This document shows, one piece after another, positions 26,763 to 37,058 of a stretch of 64,000 nucleotides of DNA. The DNA lies in the NCBI RefSeq assembly GCF_000015445.1, contig NC_008783.1, positions 503,001-567,000 of the forward strand, written 5' to 3'. The notes under the pieces are model-generated. The model was not told the origin of the DNA. It worked only from the letters and a program-made list of their open reading frames with translations, and ran no database searches. How positions within the stretch are numbered: position 1 is the first letter of the stretch; each line of letters begins with the position of its first letter. Both the position numbers and the translations under genes were made by a program. The DNA is from Bartonella bacilliformis KC583. Lineage in GTDB: Bacteria; Pseudomonadota; Alphaproteobacteria; Rhizobiales; Rhizobiaceae.

Positions 26763-27422
26763 ATGGAGCAGAAGGATATTTTACAATTTCGTGAGAAATT
26801 AGCAAGCCTTGTGCTGAAAATGCGTAGTAAGGGAATTGATGATGTAAATTTTTTTGCAGCATTTGAGAAAATTCCACGTCAATATTTTGTTTCTTCCCCT
26901 TGGCTTAATAGTGCTTATGATAATAAAGTTATTCCAATTGAATGCGGTGAATATATTGAGCGTTTGGAGGAGCAGCTTCTGATTCTCTTTGCGTTGTCAT
27001 TGAGAAAAAAGCACCGTGTTTTAGAAATTGGTACAGGCTCTGGTTTTTGTTCTGCTCTTATCGCATATTTAAGTGATCGTGTAGTAACAGTTGATCGTTA
27101 TAAAACACTTGTTGATCTAGCACGACAAAAATTTCAAACTTTAGGAATTGAAAATATTGTTGTGCATCAAATTGATGGTAGTCGAGGTGTTACAGGTTTT
27201 GGGCTATTTGACCGTATTCTTATTTGGCCATCACGCTCTGATGAACCAGAAGAGTTTTTAGAGCTTTTAACTGGAAATGGTATTCTTATTCAAGCTATTG
27301 GACCAGATGAAGGAGTGCAGATGGTTACACGTTATATAAAAAATGGTAGCCGATTTAAGCGCTTAGAAATGTTTCAAGCGCGCTATCAACCTTTTATTAA
27401 AAATGTTGCGGCAGTTCTCTAA
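26763..27422 (+). CDS. pcm: Protein-L-isoaspartate O-methyltransferase
   Basis: A 219-residue SAM-dependent enzyme that repairs isoaspartyl damage in proteins. Motif I (VLEIGTGSGFCSALIAYLS) and the PCMT pre-motif region (FVSSPWLNSAYDNKVIPI) are present; the VDR acidic turn follows. ATG 26763 is preferred because it gives the family N-terminus; TTG 26751 is in frame but touches its GGAGA. Neither has good spacing, so expression may depend on the leader ORF just upstream. In related genomes, as I recall, surE lies between serS and pcm; only about 130 bases remain here, so the second repair gene is gone. Confidence 0.9.
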   Translation: MEQKDILQFREKLASLVLKMRSKGIDDVNFFAAFEKIPRQYFVSSPWLNSAYDNKVIPIECGEYIERLEEQLLILFALSLRKKHRVLEIGTGSGFCSALIAYLSDRVVTVDRYKTLVDLARQKFQTLGIENIVVHQIDGSRGVTGFGLFDRILIWPSRSDEPEEFLELLTGNGILIQAIGPDEGVQMVTRYIKNGSRFKRLEMFQARYQPFIKNVAAVL

Positions 27423-27446
27423 TTTTGCGATTAAGAATCGCAAAAT
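27422..27446. other. Perfect hairpin at the end of pcm
   Basis: ATTTTGCGATT (27422-27432) and AATCGCAAAAT (27436-27446) form an 11-bp stem with a 3-base loop, starting at the last base of the pcm stop codon. There is no long T-run after it, so it may protect an mRNA end rather than terminate efficiently. Confidence 0.7.
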
Positions 27447-27574
27447 ATTCCATTCGTTTACCTGATGATGAGTTCAATTTGATCTTTTTATCAGGATGTT
27501 CATGGATAAAATGTTTAATTTTAACTTTTAGGTAATATTAGCAATATTTAATAGAGTCAGTTGAGCATTGGCTA

Positions 27575-28780
27575 ATGAGAAGATTCATGTATTTGAAAAC
27601 TTTGAATGACATTTTTCGGTATAATTTTCAGAAGATTGCTCTTTTAGCAATAGCAACAATAATTACAGGTTGTAGTTCTGGCACACAGCGTTTTTTTGAT
27701 GGTTTTTATGAGGGAGAAGCGTCTACTCAGTTAACTGAAAATACAGCTATGTCTGCTGATAGACGAATAATATCGCAAAGCAGTGTAATACAAAGTGATG
27801 AATTGCCACCTGTGGAACCGCTTCATTCTTCAGGGGATCATAATCATGCTTCATATAATTTTTCAAGACAAGAGGCAGGGTCGTCTTTTCGCGAAAACAG
27901 GGTTTCTCCTGATGGACGGATTATGGGTTCACCGCCGCAAAATCTTGGAACGCTTTCTCGTTCAAATGTGAATAATCCTTCCATTTTTCAAAAGGGATCC
28001 TATATCGTGCAGAGTGGAGATACACTATTTAGTATCGCACAGCAAAAGGGAATCAGTGTCGAGTCATTAAAAGTAGCAAACGGTATGGGGGACAATGCTA
28101 TTTATATCGGTCAAAAACTCGTTATTCCAGATAAACAGACAGTTGTAACTTCGAATGCTCAAAATAATGCTGTAGGTTCATCGACAACTACATCTTCAAC
28201 TCAATCTAAAGGTATGTCCTTTGTTAAAAAAGAGGAGATATCTGCTGCATCACGCTCTGTAAACACTGCACCTGCTGCAATAATTAATACGCCAGATGTT
28301 AAAAAGAATGTTTCTAAGCAGATGACGACTTCAAAATCTGCAAGTAATTCTTCGAAGACGGTTAAGGATTCAGATAATATTACTGTTCCCCAAGCAACAG
28401 GAGTTTCCAAGATGCGTTGGCCGGTACGAGGGCGCTTGTTAAGTCACTTCGGGCAAAAAAAGGGGACAATAACCAACAGAGGGATAGACATTAATGTACC
28501 TGAAGGTTCATCAGTAAAGGCAGCTGAAAACGGTGTTGTTATCTATGCAAGTGATGGATTAAAAGAACTTGGAAATGTTGTCATGATTCGACATGAGGAT
28601 AACATTATCACTATTTATGGTCATAATAGCAAACTTACTGTAAGTAGAGGGCAAAGAGTAAAACGTGGTGATGAAATTGCTAAATCGGGTGTTTCAGGAG
28701 ATGCTACAACACCGCGTGTTTATTTTGAAATACGTCAAAATTCTGTACCCGTCAATCCTGCTCAGTATTTAGAGAACTGA
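27575..28780 (+). CDS. nlpD: LysM/M23-family lipoprotein (NlpD/LppB-like, probably non-catalytic)
   Basis: A 401-residue lipoprotein: a hydrophobic signal ends in the lipobox IITGC (Cys about 33). A low-complexity Ser/Asn-rich region is followed by a LysM domain (about 148-192, SYIVQSGDTLFSIAQQKGIS) that binds peptidoglycan. After another Ser/Thr/Lys-rich linker comes a C-terminal LytM domain (about 285-398). The domain has lost zinc ligands: the usual HxGIDI reads NRGIDI and the usual HxHFEIR reads RVYFEIR, so it is probably an amidase activator rather than a peptidase. LppB-type proteins are known surface antigens in related bacteria. ATG 27587 is an alternative start. Confidence 0.9.
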   Translation: MRRFMYLKTLNDIFRYNFQKIALLAIATIITGCSSGTQRFFDGFYEGEASTQLTENTAMSADRRIISQSSVIQSDELPPVEPLHSSGDHNHASYNFSRQEAGSSFRENRVSPDGRIMGSPPQNLGTLSRSNVNNPSIFQKGSYIVQSGDTLFSIAQQKGISVESLKVANGMGDNAIYIGQKLVIPDKQTVVTSNAQNNAVGSSTTTSSTQSKGMSFVKKEEISAASRSVNTAPAAIINTPDVKKNVSKQMTTSKSASNSSKTVKDSDNITVPQATGVSKMRWPVRGRLLSHFGQKKGTITNRGIDINVPEGSSVKAAENGVVIYASDGLKELGNVVMIRHEDNIITIYGHNSKLTVSRGQRVKRGDEIAKSGVSGDATTPRVYFEIRQNSVPVNPAQYLEN

Positions 28781-29536
28781 CTCGGTTTCTCCAATTTTAA
28801 AAATTCATTTATATTAAACGCTATGATATCAGTTTATTTAACGTAGGTGTTTTTCAAGTTCCTGTATAAAACTGTGTAAGCTTATCAGAATTTTCTGTGT
28901 TGTGCTTTAATAAAGCATCACAGTAATTTTAGGGTTGTTTTATAGGCTATAATGGTGAACATTAGCATCAATCGAGAATATTTTTGATATCTATGATGAG
29001 TAATTTGATTAGGGATGTTTTGATCTAATTGTACGTTCTGTAGTATAGATAGATGAAAACTCATTGGTACAGTTCTTGTAATCGCGTAATATGCAATTTT
29101 TACGCATTGTTGATGCAATGATTGAGATTGATGGCAATACAATTAACGCGGTTAACGGCTTTGGGTATAATTTTTTAAGGTTTCTAAACAGGATGATCAG
29201 CCTAATCACTAAGGTTGAATTTCATTTAAATAAAATGGCATACATGAATAATTATTAATCTAATTTTAAGGTAGGGAAGCCTATTTTTTGCTTTCTGTTT
29301 TTCCAATGAATGAGAAAGATAGTCTTTATTCATATACAAAAAGTGATATAAATCTGTTTTTTATATATTTTTTCTCGTTGCCTTTTAGCTCTTAAGGCTC
29401 TATTTCCTTTAGAAAAATTATAACTGCATGATGTGGTTGTTAGAGTTAATAGTACCTAAGTGATTTTTTCTCTGAATCAAGAGCTTGTTTTGATTAGAGT
29501 GAAAAATACTTAAAGTTTAATCTGTAGGAGATAAAA
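28781..29536. other. Long spacer between nlpD and yajC
   Basis: 756 bases. Short open frames occur on both strands around 28918-29258, including one of 55 codons on the plus strand (29091-29258, starting MQFLRIVDAMIEIDG) without a Shine-Dalgarno. None resembles a family I know, and they could be remnants of a lost gene. The yajC Shine-Dalgarno (TAGGAG) lies at the right end. Confidence 0.5.
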
Positions 29537-30001
29537 ATGTTGATTACCAATGCTCAGGCTCAGGCTCAGGCTGCAGGTGGTGCTGCTGGCGGAACGTCGT
29601 TCGTTACCTTTATTCCTTTTATTTTAATTTTTGTGATTATGTATTTTTTAATTATTCGCCCGCAGCGTGTGCAAATGAAAAAGCGGCAAGAAATGCTTAA
29701 TGCTGTACGTCGTGGAGATGTAATTGTAACAGGTGGCGGTATCATTGGTAAGGTTATAAAGGTTCATGATGAAATTGGTGAATTAGAGGTTGAAATTGGT
29801 GAGGATATGCATATCCGCATTCTGCGTTCAACATTAGCTGATGTGCGGGTTAAAGGTGAGCCAGTTTCAGAAGAGAAAGCAACACCTAGTGCTAAGGTAA
29901 AAACACCTAAAAAGTCTGGAAATAAAACCACAACAAAAGACAGCGTGGCTGTTGCTAAAAAAGCAAAATCTCCATCAGAGGAAGAGAAACCAAAAGCGTA
30001 A
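29537..30001 (+). CDS. yajC: Sec translocase accessory protein YajC
   Basis: A 154-residue inner-membrane protein associated with SecDF-YidC. One membrane segment (FVTFIPFILIFVIMYFLIIRP) is followed by the conserved QRVQMKKRQEMLNAVRRGDV and GGIIGKVIKV region. It is longer than typical YajC (about 110) because of a Lys/Thr/Ser-rich tail of about 45 residues. A GGAG Shine-Dalgarno precedes the ATG. In relatives, as I recall, secD-secF follow at once; here a hairpin and a 389-base spacer follow instead. Confidence 0.94.
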   Translation: MLITNAQAQAQAAGGAAGGTSFVTFIPFILIFVIMYFLIIRPQRVQMKKRQEMLNAVRRGDVIVTGGGIIGKVIKVHDEIGELEVEIGEDMHIRILRSTLADVRVKGEPVSEEKATPSAKVKTPKKSGNKTTTKDSVAVAKKAKSPSEEEKPKA

Positions 30002-30390
30002 TCGTGATTTATAACATCTCTGTAAAAAAACAGAGATGTTTTAGATCTGTGAAGAGCGTTTTATTCATGGGTGTTTCAGAAATGTGAGCTGTTTTAGCCA
30101 TAATGTTAAGTGTTGTGCATAATTGAAGTTGTTTCTTTTGAAGAAAGAGAGATAGTGTAAATTTCTCATTTTTAATGGGCATAAGGCATTGAGTGTGCTT
30201 TATCGGAATTTCTTTTTACATTATTGGCAACATTTTTGTGTGTTCATTACTTTAAGCACTGTTGGATAGGAAAAATTTTGTATTGATATTGCTATAGGCG
30301 TTATTATCAGAACCTATAATGCATCAATGTTTGTTGCTGTTTTTTTTAAGTGAAAAAGCGCAATAAGGGAGCAAAAAAGGAATACTTATT
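30002..30390. other. Spacer between yajC and the Mth938-like gene
   Basis: 389 bases containing the yajC hairpin and no recognisable coding remnant on either strand. It occupies the place where secDF would be expected from rhizobial synteny. Confidence 0.6.
30013..30043 (+). terminator. Terminator hairpin after yajC
   Basis: AACATCTCTG (30013-30022) and CAGAGATGTT (30031-30040) form a perfect 10-bp stem with an A-rich 8-base loop; a short TTTT overlaps its end. Confidence 0.7.
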
Positions 30391-30777
30391 ATGTCTCATG
30401 CAATTCAAGTGCGCGAAGCGCATTTCCCAGGGCGAGCGCCTATTGATGCTTATGGAAATGGTGGTTTTCGTTTCGCCGATATGTCGCATCAAGGTTCTAT
30501 TATATGTGTACCATCAGGCGTTTATGGTATTGATATGGTGGGGCCTATGCCGAGTCGGGACGATATCTCTCGCATTTTACAAGAAGCGGATGAGATTGAG
30601 ATTTTTTTGATAGGCACAGGGATTGAGTTATTACGTTTACCTGAAGAGTTACGAGTAGTTTTATGGGAAAAGCGTATTTCAACAGATACAATGAGTACAG
30701 GAGCAGCAGTGCGCACATTTAATGTTCTTTTGTCTGAAAATCGTGCAGTTGCTGCGTTGTTGTTTGCAGTAGAATGA
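30391..30777 (+). CDS. Mth938-like domain protein (NDUFAF3-type)
   Basis: A 128-residue protein of the Mth938/DUF498 family: INAYGNGGFRFADMSHQGSI-type core, PSGVYGIDMVGPMPSRDDIS, FLIGTGIELLRLPEELR, and the C-terminal STGAAVRTFNVLLSENRAVAALL. The human member NDUFAF3 is an assembly factor of respiratory complex I. Its stop overlaps the start of the phytoene-synthase-like gene (ATGA), so the two are co-translated. AAGGA lies well placed before the ATG. Function inferred from family and partner; nuo genes are not in this window. Confidence 0.85.
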   Translation: MSHAIQVREAHFPGRAPIDAYGNGGFRFADMSHQGSIICVPSGVYGIDMVGPMPSRDDISRILQEADEIEIFLIGTGIELLRLPEELRVVLWEKRISTDTMSTGAAVRTFNVLLSENRAVAALLFAVE

Positions 30778-31634
30778 CACATTTTCTTCCTCATTGTCTC
30801 AGTGTTTTACGTGCTACAGATCGTGATCGCTATATATCGGTGTTATTTGCACCTAAAAGAAAACGCAGAGCATTAGCTGCTCTTTATGCTTTTAATGCAG
30901 AAATTGCTCGTATTCGCGAAAGTGTAAGTGATCCGCTTATTGGTGAAATGCGATTACGTTGGTGGTACGATTCCATTGCTAATAGCACAGTACCAAATGG
31001 TGAAAATAATCCGATTTTGAATGAGTTGCTGGAAACAATTATTCTATTTAATTTACCTAAAGAAGCTTTTTTACAGTATTGTGATGCACGGATTTTTGAT
31101 CTTTACAATAACTCGATAATAACCATTCACGATCTTGAGAGTTATTGTTATAAAACAGCAAGTAAAATTTTGCAGCTTGCATGTCAGATATTGGATTTTG
31201 ATTCAGCAAAAAATTTCACCGATGCCTGTGAGCATGGTGGAGTTTCTCAAGCATTAAGCGGTATATTACGTCTTTTGTCGTTAATGCAATCACGATATCA
31301 ATGTTATTTTCCTTCTGACATGCTGAGAGCTCTGGGAATAGACAGAGAAGATTTAGAGTCTAATCGTATCACCGATAAACAAAAATGTCAGATGATTGAA
31401 GCTATGGTAGCTTTATCGCGAGATCATTATCTTAAGTTTTATGAATATTCTATTATTTTACCTGAAACACTCAAACCCGCATTTCTCCCGTTAGCCATTA
31501 CACCAGTGTCTCTTCAAAAGGCATTAAAATTGGAAGCTGAAGTTTTTCAAAATAGCATAAATTCTTCATTACTTCATCGTTATTGGTTAATAACAAAAAC
31601 AGCTATTTGTGGTAATTTTCCAAAATTATCATAG
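30774..31634 (+). CDS. Squalene/phytoene-synthase-like protein (NDUFAF6-type)
   Basis: A 286-residue member of the squalene/phytoene synthase fold. The family core FAPKRKRRALAALYAFNAEI and MRLRWWYDSI are seen, but the Asp-rich DxxxD metal sites of true prenyl synthases are not: the first reads NAEIARIRE. It is therefore probably not a carotenoid or hopanoid enzyme. The mitochondrial homologue NDUFAF6 is a complex I assembly factor, and its neighbour here is NDUFAF3-like, so the pair most likely acts in complex I assembly. The start overlaps the upstream stop by 4 bases. Confidence 0.82.
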   Translation: MTHFLPHCLSVLRATDRDRYISVLFAPKRKRRALAALYAFNAEIARIRESVSDPLIGEMRLRWWYDSIANSTVPNGENNPILNELLETIILFNLPKEAFLQYCDARIFDLYNNSIITIHDLESYCYKTASKILQLACQILDFDSAKNFTDACEHGGVSQALSGILRLLSLMQSRYQCYFPSDMLRALGIDREDLESNRITDKQKCQMIEAMVALSRDHYLKFYEYSIILPETLKPAFLPLAITPVSLQKALKLEAEVFQNSINSSLLHRYWLITKTAICGNFPKLS

Positions 31635-31885
31635 AGCTTTGATAACAGATCACTTACCCTGATCATATGAGAATATCCTAAATTAGTTAGATCTAACATT
31701 CTTTGTGCATCAAAAAATATTTCAGAAATCCATTTATTGTTTTTTCGTAACCCTCAAAATTTACAAAGCAGCTAACGCTATATAGAGATATAATTTATCT
31801 GAGATTTTTCAGGAGAGAAAATAATCCCGCTCTCTTTATTAAAGGCAAATTATTTGTCCTTAATATTTAAAGCGGGGTAAGATTT

Positions 31886-33775
31886 TTACTGAGATGTACT
31901 GAAGAGTTGATTGTAGTTAGATCCATTAATTTCTATAGGGTGTTCTTCATTTGCAATTTGTAGCATGCCAAGCTTTAAATCCTCTTTCAGCGTCATATCC
32001 ATATCTTCACGTATATCAGACGGAATAGTTTGAGCCGTTACATTTTTAGGTATAGATGATTCTGTTATTTTATAAATGATACGGTTCGTTGCAACCGCAC
32101 CTTTTATGATGCCATAATGACCTTTCGGGCCAGAAAATAATGCTTTAACTCCTTCAATGCCAAGAATATCTGATGAGTCTTGACGCCGTAAGGCTGGTGT
32201 TGTTTTCTTTTTAACGCTGAGTTTAGCAGCAAGAGAATCAAGGCTTTTCCCTTCAGTAAGCTGTTTGAGAATATTGTTAGCTTTTTCATCAAGGAGTTGT
32301 TGAATTTTTGCATTTTTCCATTCAGCAACAGCCTCTTTTTCAACCTCTTCAAGAGCTTTATCACGAGCAGGAGTGATTGCATCCACTTGATACCAGAGAT
32401 AACCTCCTTCTTGAAGGGAGAGTGGATCAAGTTCAGAGCCTTCTGTTGCCTGATAAATAGCACTCAAAACAATCTCTTTTTGAGGTAAATCTGTGAGCAT
32501 TACGCCCTCAATTGTTTTGCCTTCTTTATCAATTGTGATTTGACGAAGAGATAAATTATATTGATCAGCAAGTTCTTTAAGAGAAGCACCTTCAAAACGA
32601 GCATTTTCAATTTCTGTATATTTACTGCGTAAATCGGTTACGGCGCGATTTTGGGCAAGTGTTTGGCGAATGTCTTGTTCTATATCTTCAAAAGGGATAG
32701 GGCCTGAAGGTATAATCTGCATAACACGAACGATTATAGGGCCTTGCAAGTCGTTGATAACGGCACTAATTTGCCCTTGTTTAAGCTCAAAAATGTCAGA
32801 TGCCAAATAATTAGGAAGCTCACTTTCTGCTAAAGGGCCCTTTTTTATATCTTTAAGAGTCTTTTTTTCAGATTGAACGAGTTGATCAAAACTCATGCCA
32901 TTGGCTATTTTTTGGGCTGCTTTATCAGCGGCTTCTCGTGTGGGGAAGCGTAATTCTTCAATGATACGTTTTTCAGGCACTGTAAAACGCGAAGCATTTT
33001 GATTGTAATAAGTCATAGCTTCATTTGCTGAGATGTTTTCCAATTTTACAAAATCATTTGGGGTGATCGATAATAAAGAGACGGTGCGATATTCCGGAGC
33101 ACGAAACATATTTCTATGAGTATCAAACCATTTTTGTAATGTCTCTTTATTGGGGGTAGAAATTTTTTTCTCTTTTTCTAAATTAACGACAAGATAATCG
33201 GCGGTACGTTTTTCTTCACGATGAAGGGCAAACGCTTCATAAAAGAGATTGGGTATCTTTGCTCCGGATAATGATGCTAAAATGAGCTGATTACGTTTTT
33301 CTCTTTGAGTGTAATAATCGAGAAAATGACTTTGGCTAATATTTAATTGCTGAAGATAGTTAAGAAATAAGTTTCGGTTGAAATTTCCATTTGTTTGAAA
33401 AATACTATCAGAACTAATAATGTGAGCTAGCGCATCTTGTGAAAGACTAATTTTCATTTTACGCGCTTGTTCATCAAATAGGATATCCTGCTGTAATTGA
33501 TAGAAAACAAAAGCAGGAATTCCATATTGCTGAATTTCATCTGGTGAAAGCATTCGCCCTAGCTGAGAAGCAAGTGCGAGACGTAAGCTATAATCAGCAA
33601 GTGCAAGACGGTAATCATCAACAGTTATGACAGATTTTCCAGAAGTAAGAAGATTGCTCTCATTCTTTATGTTTAATTGCGGTATACCCCACAAAAAGAC
33701 AAAGCATAAAAGCAAAATAGCGAAAAAAATCTTAGTAACCCAAGAATTTGTAGTGTTCCTTATGGAGTCAAGCAT
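31886..33775 (-). CDS. ppiD: Peptidyl-prolyl cis-trans isomerase D
   Basis: A 629-residue membrane-anchored periplasmic chaperone working near the Sec translocon exit. One N-terminal membrane helix (WVTKIFFAILLLCFVFLWGI) precedes the SurA_N-like region. A parvulin-type domain at about 240-360 (VPEKRIIEELRFPTREAADK, KGPLAESELPNYLASDIF) and a C-terminal SurA_N_3-type region complete it. Length is as in E. coli PpiD (623). It stands alone on the minus strand, divergent from tpiA, within the same arrangement seen in other Rhizobiales. Confidence 0.92.
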   Translation of the reverse strand: MLDSIRNTTNSWVTKIFFAILLLCFVFLWGIPQLNIKNESNLLTSGKSVITVDDYRLALADYSLRLALASQLGRMLSPDEIQQYGIPAFVFYQLQQDILFDEQARKMKISLSQDALAHIISSDSIFQTNGNFNRNLFLNYLQQLNISQSHFLDYYTQREKRNQLILASLSGAKIPNLFYEAFALHREEKRTADYLVVNLEKEKKISTPNKETLQKWFDTHRNMFRAPEYRTVSLLSITPNDFVKLENISANEAMTYYNQNASRFTVPEKRIIEELRFPTREAADKAAQKIANGMSFDQLVQSEKKTLKDIKKGPLAESELPNYLASDIFELKQGQISAVINDLQGPIIVRVMQIIPSGPIPFEDIEQDIRQTLAQNRAVTDLRSKYTEIENARFEGASLKELADQYNLSLRQITIDKEGKTIEGVMLTDLPQKEIVLSAIYQATEGSELDPLSLQEGGYLWYQVDAITPARDKALEEVEKEAVAEWKNAKIQQLLDEKANNILKQLTEGKSLDSLAAKLSVKKKTTPALRRQDSSDILGIEGVKALFSGPKGHYGIIKGAVATNRIIYKITESSIPKNVTAQTIPSDIREDMDMTLKEDLKLGMLQIANEEHPIEINGSNYNQLFSTSQ

Positions 33776-33963
33776 TGTTTAATTCCATCTTTAGCACAGT
33801 TGTTGTCAAAGTCATGATAGAATCCAAAACATAACAGAATCTAAAATAATAACAAAATTTGCAATAAAGATGCATAAGATGCAAGCTTAAATACTTGCTT
33901 TCATTCTATAATTTGTTACTTAAAAGCAGTAAATCTTGTTAGGATAATTTTTGAGGTAAAAAT

Positions 33964-34728
33964 ATGACTTCTAGTATTCGGCCTTTGCTTGCCGGAAATT
34001 GGAAAATGAATGGGACTAGCGAATCTCTTAGAGAATTACGGGCTATTGCTTCTGGTATTGATTCTGACCGAGATCGTTGCTTTGAAGCGCTTGTTTGTGT
34101 TCCAGCAACACTTTTATCACGTGCTTCTGATATATTAAGTGATGAAAATATTTTTTTAGGGGGGCAAGATTGCCATTTTAATGATAGTGGTCCTCATACT
34201 GGAGATATTTCGGCATGTATGCTTAAAGAAGCAGGAGCAAGTCATGTCATTCTTGGACATTCAGAGCGCCGTACAGATTATCGTGAAAGTGATGCAATTG
34301 TCTGTGCTAAAGTGAAAGCTGCGTGGCGGGCAGGTCTTGTGGCTCTTATTTGTATTGGTGAAACATTAGAAGAGCGTGAAAATAACACAGTGTTGGATGT
34401 GCTTGCACAGCAACTTAAAGGATCCGTGCCAGCGGGAGCAATGGATCACAATACCGTTATTGCTTATGAACCGAGATGGGCTATAGGTACAGGAAAGACA
34501 CCTACTTCAGAAGATATTGCACAAGTGCATGGTTTCATTCGTAAAGAGGTCAGCCATCGTTTTGGTGATGAGGGGCACAAAATACGCTTGCTTTATGGTG
34601 GATCAGTCAAACCATCCAATGCATCTGAGCTTTTGGAGACGAGTCACGTTAATGGTGCTCTGATTGGTGGAGCAAGCTTAAAAGCAACTGATTTTTTAAC
34701 TATTTGCAACATTTATCGTAAATTATAA
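33964..34728 (+). CDS. tpiA: Triosephosphate isomerase
   Basis: A 254-residue TIM-barrel enzyme that interconverts dihydroxyacetone phosphate and glyceraldehyde 3-phosphate. Catalytic residues are visible: Asn12 and Lys14 in AGNWKMNG, the histidine in VILGHSERR, the glutamate in [12 protein letters not shown], and phosphate binding by LLYGGSVKP. The Val usually found in YEPVWAIG is Arg here, which lies next to the catalytic Glu and is unusual but probably tolerated. First of the tpiA-secG-pyrG-kdsA-eno run. Confidence 0.97.
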   Translation: MTSSIRPLLAGNWKMNGTSESLRELRAIASGIDSDRDRCFEALVCVPATLLSRASDILSDENIFLGGQDCHFNDSGPHTGDISACMLKEAGASHVILGHSERRTDYRESDAIVCAKVKAAWRAGLVALICIGETLEERENNTVLDVLAQQLKGSVPAGAMDHNTVIAYEPRWAIGTGKTPTSEDIAQVHGFIRKEVSHRFGDEGHKIRLLYGGSVKPSNASELLETSHVNGALIGGASLKATDFLTICNIYRKL

Positions 34729-34826
34729 AGAAGAATTATGTTATGTTACCTCTTGGATTATGTGTAATTTATGTGTAAGTAATTTGTATTGTAAACAACA
34801 GTGTGTGGTTATAAAGAGCGGAGCTT

Positions 34827-35276
34827 ATGCAAACAGTTCTAATTGTTATTCATTTTTTAATCGTTATTGTTTTAGTAGGGGTTGTGTTGATTCAACCTTC
34901 AGAGGGTGGTGGACTGGGTGTTGGCGGTGGTTCAGGATTTATGAGCACTCGTGGGACTAGAAATACGTTGACACGTTTAACGGCTATCTTAGCAATTTGT
35001 TTTTTTGTAACCTCTATTGCTCTTATCGTCGTTGGCAGTATATCGAACTCTAATTTGGATATTCTCAATCGTATTCCGGTTAATTCAGAACAGAATTCAA
35101 TAAATAAAAATGCATCAGAAGGTGTCCCTTCACCTGGTAATGGAACTCAGCCTTCCATTCTTGAACAATTAGGTGGTGCTTCAACTTCTTCTCAAGAACA
35201 AAAAGGTTCAGCTGGTTCAGCGACTGACAATCCAGTTCCACCGCCGGTTAAAAGTCTAAATTCTGATAGTGAGTAA
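34827..35276 (+). CDS. secG: Preprotein translocase subunit SecG
   Basis: A 149-residue inner-membrane subunit of SecYEG. It has two membrane helices (TVLIVIHFLIVIVLVGVVLI and LTAILAICFFVTSIALIVVG) joined by the conserved SEGGGLGVGGGSGFMSTRGT loop. A long Asn/Ser/Gly/Pro-rich periplasmic tail (about 65 residues) is longer than in E. coli but common in Rhizobiales. The tpiA-secG-pyrG order is conserved. A strong terminator follows. Confidence 0.96.
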   Translation: MQTVLIVIHFLIVIVLVGVVLIQPSEGGGLGVGGGSGFMSTRGTRNTLTRLTAILAICFFVTSIALIVVGSISNSNLDILNRIPVNSEQNSINKNASEGVPSPGNGTQPSILEQLGGASTSSQEQKGSAGSATDNPVPPPVKSLNSDSE

Positions 35277-35285
35277 TAGTTTAAG

Positions 35286-35325
35286 AATCGCTTTCATTTT
35301 TTCCAACATGAAAGCGATTTTTATT
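35286..35325 (+). terminator. Intrinsic terminator of secG
   Basis: AATCGCTTTCAT (35286-35297) and ATGAAAGCGATT (35308-35319) form a perfect 12-bp stem with a 10-base loop, followed by T-rich sequence. pyrG therefore probably has its own promoter between 35325 and 35393. Confidence 0.88.
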
Positions 35326-35372
35326 TTTTAAAAGTAATTTTTATGCATTTTTTGCTGGAAAAATTTTCATAA

Positions 35373-37022
<1,650 letters not shown>

Positions 37023-37058
37023 TGTATAAATTTATTATCTTAGTTTTTGAGGAATAAA

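Noticed and set aside
29091..29258. 55-codon plus-strand ORF starting MQFLRIVDAMIEIDG, with overlapping minus-strand ORFs at 28918-29209
   Set aside because: No Shine-Dalgarno, no recognised family, and open frames of this size are expected by chance on both strands; noted only in the spacer entry.
30774..31634. Annotation as a carotenoid or hopanoid (phytoene/squalene) synthase
   Set aside because: The Asp-rich catalytic motifs are missing and the neighbour is an NDUFAF3-like protein.
32104..32463. 119-codon minus-strand ORF inside ppiD
   Set aside because: Same-strand out-of-frame shadow of ppiD, Leu/Lys-rich frame artefact.
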